Assembly (NCBI GenBank): GCA_964435235.1
Contig: CAYSXZ010000001.1
Span: forward strand, 1-21,405
Reading direction: 5' to 3'
DNA: 21,405 bases
DNA from: JAVZJR01 sp964435235
Lineage (GTDB): Archaea; Micrarchaeota; Micrarchaeia; Anstonellales; Bilamarchaeaceae
Each line of letters begins with the position of its first letter. Positions within the stretch are counted from its first letter, which is position 1. The notes below the pieces were generated by a model. It searched no databases. It was given only the letters and a program-made list of their open reading frames with translations, and was not told where the DNA came from. Made by a program: the position numbers and the translations under genes. Below, piece by piece: positions 1 to 6,198 of this stretch.

Positions 1-1527
1 CTGGAACTTAAGGCTGTTCCTGTCAGCGCTTGTTAGATCCAAGCCTTTGTATGTAAGCTTCCACGCTACTGGGTCCTGAACAATTGGTATGTAATCATCC
101 TTCGTTAGCTTGCTCTCTCCGCTGCTTGAGAGTGCTGCTATGTCATCTGCGTATATTACGATTGTTCTTAAGTGGTCGACCTGTGTATCCGTGGTGCTTG
201 CACCCTTGTTCTTCCAGCCTACAGCCACTTGCCAGTCTTTGTTTGTGTCATAGTCTGGGTCAAGGTGCTGACCATCCTCAAGCTTTAACTCCTTTGCAAA
301 GATTGCTACATCAGCCCACTTTGCTCCAAATGTATAACCAGGAGCGACCTTATATACGTGGAACCTGTAAATCTTTCCACCAACGCTGAATTCCTTTGTT
401 GTTCCTGGACCAACCTTGTCTTTCTTAAGGATGTTGTCATTTGCATCAAGCACAGAAATAATTGCCGAGGTTGTATCACCATGTGCTTCAAGGTCATCCA
501 ACTTAAACTTTAGGTCATCAACCGGAAGCCATTCTCCCTGATTCAGAATTCCAGATACCGATTCCTTTGCCAACTTTACATAACCACCAGGATAAATTTC
601 AGATTCAGTAGTTACTCCGGGACTAGTGCTGTCAGGCGGTGACATTTCACTTATTATCCATGGCTCACCAAGGAAGTTTACGCGTACCTTGTGCGTTTCT
701 GTCGCATAGTCAAAGTTAGCATCTGTTTTACCACTCTTACAGTAGGTGTAATCATTGCTTGTTGGGGTTGTACATACAGGAATACCTAAGTCATCTCCTG
801 TACCCTTAAATTTCAATGTATATGCTGCAAATTTAAGGTCCCCTACTACTTCGTTGTCAGAGTCAGAGTAGTAGTTGCTTCCCTTTACCCAGAAGTCCTG
901 CTGCTCAGAGTAGGTTTTTGCTGCAGAATCGTCCCTTATCGTAGATGTTGCAAATGGAGAGAACATGCTGCCTGTTACTCTATACATGTAAACTTCTGAT
1001 GGACCAATGTTGCCACCAACACCGTTAGTGAATGGGTTTGCATTCTCTGAAACGTCAGAGCCGCCTATTGGATATGCTGCATCCGTGTATTGTGGGTCAC
1101 TAGAGCCAACATTATCAAACCTGTCAAACAATCTTCTGTTTAGGTAGTCTCCGATAAGGTTGTTTATTGTGTATGTACCTTCAGCTACTCCTCCAGGAAC
1201 GGTAATCTCCAACTGTGCCTTTTCGTTGCTTATTGCACAGGTACCAGTTCCGCCTCCTTCTCCACTAGTACAGGTTGGCGTTCCACTAAGACTTGCTGTC
1301 AGAGTTTCTGTCTTGTATGCTTCACTTACTATCTTCCCTGCGACAAGTGCACCTGCAACACCATCGGATGCTGCTGCATTCTCACCAACAACAACCTTGG
1401 CTACTGGTGCTCCGTTGTCGTCTACCAGCATTGTGTCTCCAAAGTAGAGACCTGCAAATGCTGCTGTGCTCGCCAGGATGGTAGCACCGGCAACAATTGC
1501 ACCTATTTTCCTAAGGTTTACTTTCAT
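1..1527 (-). CDS. S-layer-type surface protein, N-terminal part (runs off window)
   Basis: The reading frame is open from ATG at 1527 to the window edge (509 codons, no stop), so the C-terminus is missing. The start has a strong Shine-Dalgarno (GAGGTGA) a few bases upstream. The N-terminus is a classic secretion signal: MKVNLRKIGAIVAGA, then a hydrophobic stretch and a probable cleavage site after STAAFA near residue 25. The mature start contains VVGENAAASDGVAGALVAGK, which resembles the N-terminal domain of archaeal S-layer glycoproteins of the methanococcal type. The rest is rich in Asp, Gly, Ser, Thr and aromatic residues with few Lys/Arg clusters, as expected for an exported beta-rich shell protein. 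Likely role: main or accessory S-layer lattice subunit outside the membrane. The S-layer call is inference from signal plus N-domain resemblance; another large exported protein is possible. Confidence 0.72.
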   Translation of the reverse strand, partial: MKVNLRKIGAIVAGATILASTAAFAGLYFGDTMLVDDNGAPVAKVVVGENAAASDGVAGALVAGKIVSEAYKTETLTASLSGTPTCTSGEGGGTGTCAISNEKAQLEITVPGGVAEGTYTINNLIGDYLNRRLFDRFDNVGSSDPQYTDAAYPIGGSDVSENANPFTNGVGGNIGPSEVYMYRVTGSMFSPFATSTIRDDSAAKTYSEQQDFWVKGSNYYSDSDNEVVGDLKFAAYTLKFKGTGDDLGIPVCTTPTSNDYTYCKSGKTDANFDYATETHKVRVNFLGEPWIISEMSPPDSTSPGVTTESEIYPGGYVKLAKESVSGILNQGEWLPVDDLKFKLDDLEAHGDTTSAIISVLDANDNILKKDKVGPGTTKEFSVGGKIYRFHVYKVAPGYTFGAKWADVAIFAKELKLEDGQHLDPDYDTNKDWQVAVGWKNKGASTTDTQVDHLRTIVIYADDIAALSSSGESKLTKDDYIPIVQDPVAWKLTYKGLDLTSADRNSLKFQ

Positions 1528-1690
1528 TCTTTCACCTCAGATTTTTACCGCCTTTAAAGGACCGTTCATAAAACAATTAACGGCGGTTATTTTTTGCCCC
1601 CTGTAATCTTACAGAAGGCACGGTCCAAAATTTTCCGAAGAATAATCTTCTTCGGACGAGAGATAGTAATCCATCTCTCGTAGTTGAGAG
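1528..1690 (-). promoter_or_regulatory. Long structured 5' leader of the S-layer-type gene
   Basis: With the TATA box at 1708-1715 the transcript should start near 1685, giving a leader of about 155 nt, unusual beside the leaderless genes nearby. Perfect stems visible: 1634-1642 with 1648-1656 (9 bp, 5-nt loop); 1656-1664 with 1673-1681 (9 bp, 8-nt loop; base 1656 can join only one of the two); 1601-1605 with 1610-1614 (5 bp). Two pairings cross: 1547-1552 with 1582-1587 and 1559-1565 with 1620-1626, which would form a pseudoknot about 20-100 nt before the start codon. Function unknown; mRNA stabilisation or translational control is inference. Confidence 0.55.
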
Positions 1691-1707
1691 ATGTGTTCAA
1701 CACAATA

Positions 1708-1715
1708 TTTATAAA
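1708..1715 (-). promoter_or_regulatory. TATA box for the S-layer-type gene
   Basis: The minus strand reads TTTATAAA in an AT-rich setting, about 180 bp upstream of the start codon. A second TTTATAAA at 1741-1748 is palindromic and could serve either strand. Confidence 0.5.
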
Positions 1716-1826
1716 CATTACCTTTGTACATTAACTGCAGTTTATAAATTGCAAATTAAATTAAGGCATAAGACGAATATCAAGTTCGCTTATAGCCGTA
1801 TATAAGGCATTTAATGAAAAACATGA

Positions 1827-1836
1827 GTTTTTAAAT
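1827..1836 (+). promoter_or_regulatory. TATA box for the nop5 operon
   Basis: GTTTTTAAAT lies about 25-30 nt upstream of the ATG at 1859, the spacing expected for a leaderless archaeal mRNA. Confidence 0.45.
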
Positions 1837-1858
1837 AATTCTTGCTGTAAAGTTGATT

Positions 1859-2698
1859 ATGAAAGATGTAAATAAAAATGAATCGGAAGAACGAGTAGGA
1901 AAAAGAGAGAAATTTATAAAAAAGGCAAGAGAAAGCGTACAAGAAGCCCTTAGGAGCAGGGATATGCTGCTCGGCTGTTCTGCAAAGAGCATCGAAACAA
2001 TAGAAAAGGTTATCAACCAGCTTACCGAAAAATTAGAAGAATGGTACGCTGTTTATTTTCCAGAATTCAAACCACCAGAAGACAGAAAAAAATTTGTCGA
2101 AGCAGTTATTGTTACAGATAGAAAAAACATTGATAGAAAATCCCTTGCTGCAATCATCGGAGAAAAGGCAGCAATATTAGCTGAAGAAAGAGCAAAGAAC
2201 AGTTTGGGTGCAGAGCTTGATGGCAGGGACATAAAACAAATGAAGACACTTGCAGAATCAATAATCTCTCTCTATAAACTCAAGGAGGAATATGAAAGAT
2301 ATCAAAATGTACTTGCACAAGAGGTGTGCCCAAACATCTCTGAGATTGCAGGACCGGAGATAGCTGCAAAGCTTATAGCACATGTTGGATCTTTAAGAAA
2401 GCTTAGCATCATGCCTGCTGGTACCATCCAAGTGCTTGGGGCTGAAAAGGCTCTCTTTAAGCATCTCAAAAACAAAAAGATAGCACCGCCAAAGCACGGA
2501 ATAATATTCCAGCATGTTAGGATTTCAAGCTCTCCAAAGGCAGTGCGAGGAAAGATAGCAAGAGCACTTGCAAACAAGATTGCGCTTGCAGCAAGGGCAG
2601 ATGCCTTCACAAAGCATTTCATAGCAGACGAACTCAAGGCAGATTTCGAAAAAAGATATAAAGAGATAATAGAAAATTATAAGAGGGAGAAGAAATGA
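1859..2698 (+). CDS. nop5: Nop5 (Nop56/58-type) C/D-box sRNP core protein, without N-terminal domain
   Basis: This is the archaeal Nop5 scaffold, which binds L7Ae-bound C/D-box guide RNA and bridges to fibrillarin for 2'-O-methylation of rRNA and tRNA. The Nop domain is clear: GAELDGRDIKQM near residues 117-128, SIMPAGTIQVLGAEKALF at 183-200, PPKHGIIFQH at 210-219, RGKIARALANKIALAARADAF at about 230-250. The coiled-coil region appears near 34-70 (RDMLLGC...EEWYAVYFPEF). At 279 aa it is about 100 residues shorter than usual: the N-terminal fibrillarin-binding domain is absent. ATG 1859 is preferred over TTG 1853 because a TATA-like TTTTTAAAT lies about 25-30 nt upstream, which fits a leaderless message. 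Fibrillarin, usually adjacent, is not here; the stop overlaps the next ATG (ATGA). Confidence 0.9.
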   Translation: MKDVNKNESEERVGKREKFIKKARESVQEALRSRDMLLGCSAKSIETIEKVINQLTEKLEEWYAVYFPEFKPPEDRKKFVEAVIVTDRKNIDRKSLAAIIGEKAAILAEERAKNSLGAELDGRDIKQMKTLAESIISLYKLKEEYERYQNVLAQEVCPNISEIAGPEIAAKLIAHVGSLRKLSIMPAGTIQVLGAEKALFKHLKNKKIAPPKHGIIFQHVRISSSPKAVRGKIARALANKIALAARADAFTKHFIADELKADFEKRYKEIIENYKREKK

Positions 2699-3342
2699 GA
2701 TTCCTTGTTTTTTCAGACCTCCATCAAGAAGAGGAAGCTCTCGAAAGGCTGAGAGAACTTTCAAAAGCAGAAGAATTCGACTATGTCCTTAGTTGCGGTG
2801 ACAACTCACAAAGCGTTTCATTTCTAGAAGAGCTTATCGATTCGTTTCCAAGATTTTTCCTCATACCTGGAAATTGGGAGGGGGAAAGCGCGAATTCCGT
2901 TCTTTCGAGGAGCAGGAATTGTGTAAATGAAAAGCGGGTGGAGTTGGAGGATGGTTTAAATCTCGTTGGTTTTGGGTATAGTAATTATACCTCGTTCGGA
3001 ACATACGGAGAGTTGAGCGAGAAGGATATATACGAAAGGCTAAAGAAACTTAATATTGATAATAATACTATATTATTATTACATTGCCCACCAAAGGGCT
3101 ATTTTGACATTACGCGCACCGGACATGCCGGAAGTCCTTCTGTGCTTAAAACCATATGGGAAAAGAAACCACTGGTAGCATTATTTGGTCATATCCATGA
3201 GAGTAAGGGAACAGAAAAGCTCGGAGCAACAACTCTAGTAAAGGTTCCACCAGCAAACCATCTCGAAGCATGCATAGTGGATATAAAAAATAAAAACGTT
3301 GCTGTAAAATTTATACATCTAATCTCCAGGGCAATTTTATGA
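2695..3342 (+). CDS. Calcineurin-like metallophosphoesterase (YfcE/MJ0936-type)
   Basis: This is a 215-aa two-metal phosphoesterase. All the family's metal-binding blocks are visible: FSDLH (D8, H10), CGDN (D36, N37), GNWE (N60, where GNHD or GNCD is usual), LLLHCPP (H130) and FGHIH (H166, H168). The length fits the small archaeal and bacterial YfcE/MJ0936 phosphodiesterases, which cut model phosphodiesters and whose natural substrates are mostly unknown. The start codon overlaps the nop5 stop as ATGA, and its own stop overlaps the next start in the same way, so the three genes form a tightly coupled operon. An RNA-related role is suggested only by the neighbour. The fold assignment is secure; the substrate is unknown. 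Confidence 0.88.
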   Translation: MRFLVFSDLHQEEEALERLRELSKAEEFDYVLSCGDNSQSVSFLEELIDSFPRFFLIPGNWEGESANSVLSRSRNCVNEKRVELEDGLNLVGFGYSNYTSFGTYGELSEKDIYERLKKLNIDNNTILLLHCPPKGYFDITRTGHAGSPSVLKTIWEKKPLVALFGHIHESKGTEKLGATTLVKVPPANHLEACIVDIKNKNVAVKFIHLISRAIL

Positions 3343-3731
3343 TATGCACCGTAAGAGAGATACATCACAATGAGTTGAAGGAAGTAATACCGTTAATAAA
3401 AAAGATATTCCCAGAGGCATCCCTTGAATTTAGGGGAGATGACATCTTTTTTGTTGCAACCATTTTAGGTCGAATAGTAGGTTTTATGCATCTAATTGAG
3501 AGAGAAGATTACTATATCTTGCAAGGGCTTGGTGTAGATGAGATGCACAGAAATCACGGTGCTGGTAATGCATTAATGGAGAAACTAGAAGAAATCTCAA
3601 GAGCTTCGAACAAGAAGGTTTTCCTTAAGGTTAAGAGCATCAATCCAGCAGTAAAGCTCTACGAGAGCTACGGATTTACTGTAAAAAGATTCGGAACTGT
3701 TCACATTCTTGAGAAAAACAGAAACAATTAA
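3339..3731 (+). CDS. GNAT-family N-acetyltransferase
   Basis: This is a 130-aa acetyl-CoA-dependent acyltransferase. The acetyl-CoA pyrophosphate-binding motif A is seen as RNHGAGNALMEKL (residues 71-83, pattern R-x-x-G-x-G/A), preceded by the strand LQGLGVDE, which is the usual beta4. Motif B-like KVKSINPAVKLYESYGF near 105-121 matches the C-terminal 'N..A..LYE..GF' signature of RimI-like members. The acceptor (protein N-terminus, small amine or antibiotic) cannot be told from the sequence. ATG overlaps the phosphoesterase stop (ATGA), so it is probably translated by coupling in the nop5 operon. Confidence 0.86.
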   Translation: MICTVREIHHNELKEVIPLIKKIFPEASLEFRGDDIFFVATILGRIVGFMHLIEREDYYILQGLGVDEMHRNHGAGNALMEKLEEISRASNKKVFLKVKSINPAVKLYESYGFTVKRFGTVHILEKNRNN

Positions 3732-3742
3732 TGGTGCTAAGA

Positions 3743-3749
3743 TTTATAA
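3743..3749 (+). promoter_or_regulatory. TATA box for the acylphosphatase-like gene
   Basis: GATTTATAAG lies about 35-40 nt before the ATG at 3783. A start site near 3770 would leave a short leader carrying the Shine-Dalgarno AAGGTG. Confidence 0.5.
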
Positions 3750-3782
3750 GGCTTTGAAACGATGAATAATTAAGGTGCAAGG

Positions 3783-4367
3783 ATGAAAAAACGCTTATTG
3801 ATTAAGGTAACTGGAAGGGTACAGAGAGTTGGCTATAGAGATACTGTTGCAGAAATAGGTAGGAAACTAAAAATTGTAGGCACTGTGAAAAATGCTAGAG
3901 ATCCATCAATAGTTGAGATAATTGCTGAAGGAGAGGAAGAAAATCTGAAGGAATTTGTAACACTGATTCAAAGGGTCAAACAACCGGTAGAAATCGAAGA
4001 GATTAAAATAAAAGAAGAGAACCCAACAGGAGAATTCGAATATTTTGAGATAACAAGAGGGGATCCAAGTGAGGAATTAGGGGAGAGGCTGGATGTTGCT
4101 GGTGGTCTGCTATATACTATGGTAGAAAAGCAAGATAAGATGCTTGAAAAGCAAGATAAAATGCTTGAAATGCAGGGTAAAATGCTAGAGAAACAAGACA
4201 TGATGTTAGAGAAACAGGATGAGACACTAAGAGAAATTAAAGGTATGAGGTCAGATATGGTAAGTAGATTTGATGTAATGGAAAAAAAGTATGGTAAGAT
4301 ATCAGAAATATTAGAGAGGATATCTATTGCTCTTGAAACATTGGCTGGTCTGAAACCAAAATATTAG
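3783..4367 (+). CDS. Acylphosphatase domain fused to a heptad-repeat coiled coil
   Basis: Residues 1-92 form an acylphosphatase domain: VTGRVQRVGYRD with the phosphate-binding Arg (R19) and VKNARD with the catalytic Asn (N37), so the active site looks intact; the loop Gly of VQGVGFR is Arg here (R15). Acylphosphatases hydrolyse acyl-phosphates such as carbamoyl- or acetyl-phosphate. Residues 115-149 are near-identical heptads of the form EKQDKML, followed by a helical tail to 194, which predicts a parallel coiled coil. The typical enzyme is about 90-100 aa, so the second half is an extension that may drive oligomerisation or tethering. Shine-Dalgarno AAGGTG and ATG agree. The last codon runs directly into the tandem repeat at 4366. 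Confidence 0.82.
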   Translation: MKKRLLIKVTGRVQRVGYRDTVAEIGRKLKIVGTVKNARDPSIVEIIAEGEEENLKEFVTLIQRVKQPVEIEEIKIKEENPTGEFEYFEITRGDPSEELGERLDVAGGLLYTMVEKQDKMLEKQDKMLEMQGKMLEKQDMMLEKQDETLREIKGMRSDMVSRFDVMEKKYGKISEILERISIALETLAGLKPKY

Positions 4368-4599
4368 AAGAAAAACCTCATCAACTGACGAAGCGAGCCT
4401 AAGAAAAAACTAAGCCCGCTTCGTCGCTCCGTCTGACAGAAGAAGAATAGTAAAACCTAAGCACAGAAGAAAAGCCGAGCCCAGAAGAAAAACCTCATCA
4501 ACTGACGAAGCGAGCCTGAGAAAAAACTAAGCCCGCTTCGTCGCTCCGTCTGACAGAAGAAGAATAGTAAAACCTAAGCACAGAAGAAAAACCTAAGCA
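4366..4599. repeat. Two-copy 117-bp tandem repeat with internal palindrome
   Basis: Copy 1 starts at 4366 and copy 2 at 4483. They are almost identical for about 105 bp (one A/G difference in the first part) and then diverge in the last dozen bases. Each copy has a perfect inverted repeat GACGAAGCG / CGCTTCGTC (4387-4395 with 4417-4425; 4504-4512 with 4534-4542) around a 21-nt spacer, and a shorter purine-rich motif AGAAGAAAA recurs at about 18-20-bp steps. The repeat fills the gap between two convergent genes. Its minus strand carries T-runs (GGTTTTTCTTCT, TTTTTTCT), so it may also end transcription of the zinc-ribbon operon. No ORF of note in either strand. Confidence 0.85.
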
Positions 4600-4605
4600 A
4601 CAGAA

Positions 4606-4761
4606 TTAGGCTTCAAGGCAGATGCTCCAGCCGCAGTTTGGGCATTCGAGGCATCCTTCAACGTGCTTCAGCCTTGCTCCGCAGACAGGGCATATCCCAT
4701 GTTTTATAAGTTCGTCTTCGCTCTTTTTTTTCTTTTCTTCGCTACCTTCGATGTCCCCCAT
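4606..4761 (-). CDS. Small zinc-ribbon protein (51 aa)
   Basis: The predicted protein has a Lys/Glu-rich N-terminus (about 20 residues) and a compact treble-cysteine core: GICPVCGARLKHVEGC then LECPNCGWSIC, with Cys at 24, 27, 37, 40, 43 and 48. The spacing CPxCG-x8-GCxxCxxCGxSxC closely resembles the C-terminal zinc ribbon of class II (B12-dependent) ribonucleotide reductases, here free-standing; this comparison is from memory. ATG at 4761 lies 2 nt after the stop of the upstream 125-aa gene, so the pair is one operon with coupled translation. Function unknown: nucleic-acid or partner-protein binding is the default inference for such ribbons. Confidence 0.75.
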   Translation of the reverse strand: MGDIEGSEEKKKKSEDELIKHGICPVCGARLKHVEGCLECPNCGWSICLEA

Positions 4762-4763
4762 TT

Positions 4764-5141
4764 TCAAGCAGCCTTTTTCAATATAGATGCTATGCCTTTC
4801 ATAAGACCTTCAGACTTAGCCTTCCATCCTGCAAGAAAACCCTGCAACCCATCCATTCCACGAAGTTTGGTAAGAATCCTTTCGGCAGCATCCAATATTT
4901 TTTTGTTGGTATCCAATCCCGGCACTTGATAAATAGTTGTAATTAGATCTGTGATCCCTCTTTTTGTATAAAGCCGTCTCCCTTCTTTATCTTTTTTTCC
5001 CGCCCATTTTTCCACGAATTCTTTTGCTTCTGGGGTTTTAACAAACTCCTCAGCAGAAGATGATTTTTTCATCTCCTCTTCTGGCTTTTCTTCCGGTTTT
5101 TTCATTTCTGTTTTGAATACATTAAGGAAGCTTGATAGCAT
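4764..5141 (-). CDS. Uncharacterised charged protein (125 aa)
   Basis: I do not recognise this family. The first 40 residues are low-complexity Lys/Glu/Pro/Ser (MKKPEEKPEEEMKKSSSAEE), likely disordered. The rest looks helical, with FVEKWAGKKD, LITTIYQVPGLDTNKKILDA and LRGMDGLQGFLAGWKAKSEG. No signal peptide or membrane segment is visible. ATG 5141 has a GGTGAA Shine-Dalgarno 7-11 nt upstream and a TATA box at 5175-5182, about 25-30 nt before the predicted transcript start. It is the first gene of an operon with the zinc-ribbon gene, so the two products may work together; that is inference. Confidence 0.7.
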   Translation of the reverse strand: MLSSFLNVFKTEMKKPEEKPEEEMKKSSSAEEFVKTPEAKEFVEKWAGKKDKEGRRLYTKRGITDLITTIYQVPGLDTNKKILDAAERILTKLRGMDGLQGFLAGWKAKSEGLMKGIASILKKAA

Positions 5142-5174
5142 GGGGGTTCACCATTGAAAACATTTTCGTTAATC

Positions 5175-5182
5175 TTTATAAA
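5175..5182 (-). promoter_or_regulatory. TATA box for the 125-aa/zinc-ribbon operon
   Basis: The minus strand reads GATTTATAAAG. Predicted start near 5150, giving a short leader with GGTGA before ATG 5141. Confidence 0.5.
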
Positions 5183-5297
5183 TCTACCGATATTAATGCG
5201 ACAAATCAGTTGTAAGTTGTTTCATTTTAATTGGAATTAACAAGTTTTCAAACCATTTTTAAACTTTTTGAAACATAACTTATTTGAGTGGTTAAAT

Positions 5298-6122
5298 ATG
5301 AAAAAGCCAGTAGTACTATTTTATAAAGATCTGGGCGAGAGACAAATTAGATTGGTGAACGCACATGCTTCTTTACTTACCGGAAGATACAAGCAGGTTC
5401 TCCTTGATGGTTATCCGTATGGAAAGATAGACCTTAATTATGCAAAAAAAGATTGGGAAATAAGAAAAAAAGCTGATGAAGTAGAAAGTCTTCTTGTAAA
5501 AGGGGTACGAGTAGGACCGCTCATCCCGACGGACGATTATTATTACGATTGGCCTGTTTCGGATGTCGCAAGTAAGGTTATAGGTGCTGAGCATCCGTTG
5601 CTTCTAAAGAGTCATCTTCTTCTTAAGAGCATGATAGAAGTAGCATCGCTAGATAAACTCTGCAGTTCAAGAGTAGAAGATGCTACAAAAAAGAAGAAAA
5701 AGCGTAATGCAGAAGAAGAATTCGGCAAATCGATAGAGATAGGTATAAATAATATCGTTAAGATAGTCCCCCTTTATCTCGATTATCTTAGGAGTAATGA
5801 TTGGAAAAAGAACAGTCAGATTAATATAATCGATATCTTGAATGCGATAGAGCAGATACCTGTGTTAGATAAGGTCCCGCTTTTTGATCGCGCAGAAATG
5901 AACGAGATAAACGAGAAGGCAAGCGGAATATGGGACCGGCTAAAGAACTTAATAAATAATAAAAAAATAACCAGAGAGAATTTTTTTCAGTTGATGACCG
6001 TTTATGAGAATATTATCTCTTCCTTGAGGAAGAAATTTTTCAAGAATGTTGTCGAACACCACAACGAGAAAGAAGAAAAACTTCTTGTCATATGCGCGGA
6101 AGGGATGCTGCCTGATAATTAA
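5298..6122 (+). CDS. Uncharacterised protein (274 aa)
   Basis: No family recognised. The N-terminal third (KKPVVLFYKDLGERQIRLVN, LLDGYPYGKIDLNY) looks alpha/beta with a short Asp/Tyr-rich loop (PTDDYYYDWP, about residues 76-85). A Lys-rich linker (TKKKKKRNAEEE, near 134-145) separates it from a helical C-terminal half ending EEKLLVICAEGMLPDN. No signal or membrane segment. ATG 5298 is chosen over TTG 5268 because the TATA-like CATTTTTAAAC near 5254-5264 puts the transcript start near 5285, inside the extra residues; the TTG form would lie mostly upstream of it. It precedes the PP2C-like gene by 76 nt with a separate promoter, so a functional link is only suggested. Confidence 0.65.
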   Translation: MKKPVVLFYKDLGERQIRLVNAHASLLTGRYKQVLLDGYPYGKIDLNYAKKDWEIRKKADEVESLLVKGVRVGPLIPTDDYYYDWPVSDVASKVIGAEHPLLLKSHLLLKSMIEVASLDKLCSSRVEDATKKKKKRNAEEEFGKSIEIGINNIVKIVPLYLDYLRSNDWKKNSQINIIDILNAIEQIPVLDKVPLFDRAEMNEINEKASGIWDRLKNLINNKKITRENFFQLMTVYENIISSLRKKFFKNVVEHHNEKEEKLLVICAEGMLPDN

Positions 6123-6198
6123 ATCACTTTTTTTGACAAATCGAAACATTTAAAAGGAGTTATACATATATTATAATATACGTTGGTATGTGGTTAGC

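Noticed and set aside
4366..4599. CRISPR array
   Set aside because: Only two long near-identical copies with no unique spacers; the inner palindromes and flank do not look like CRISPR repeats.
4663..4929. Plus-strand ORF of 88 aa
   Set aside because: It is antisense to the zinc-ribbon and 125-aa genes, which have better starts and motifs.
5268..5297. TTG start extending the 274-aa protein
   Set aside because: It would begin before the likely transcript start; ATG 5298 fits the promoter better.
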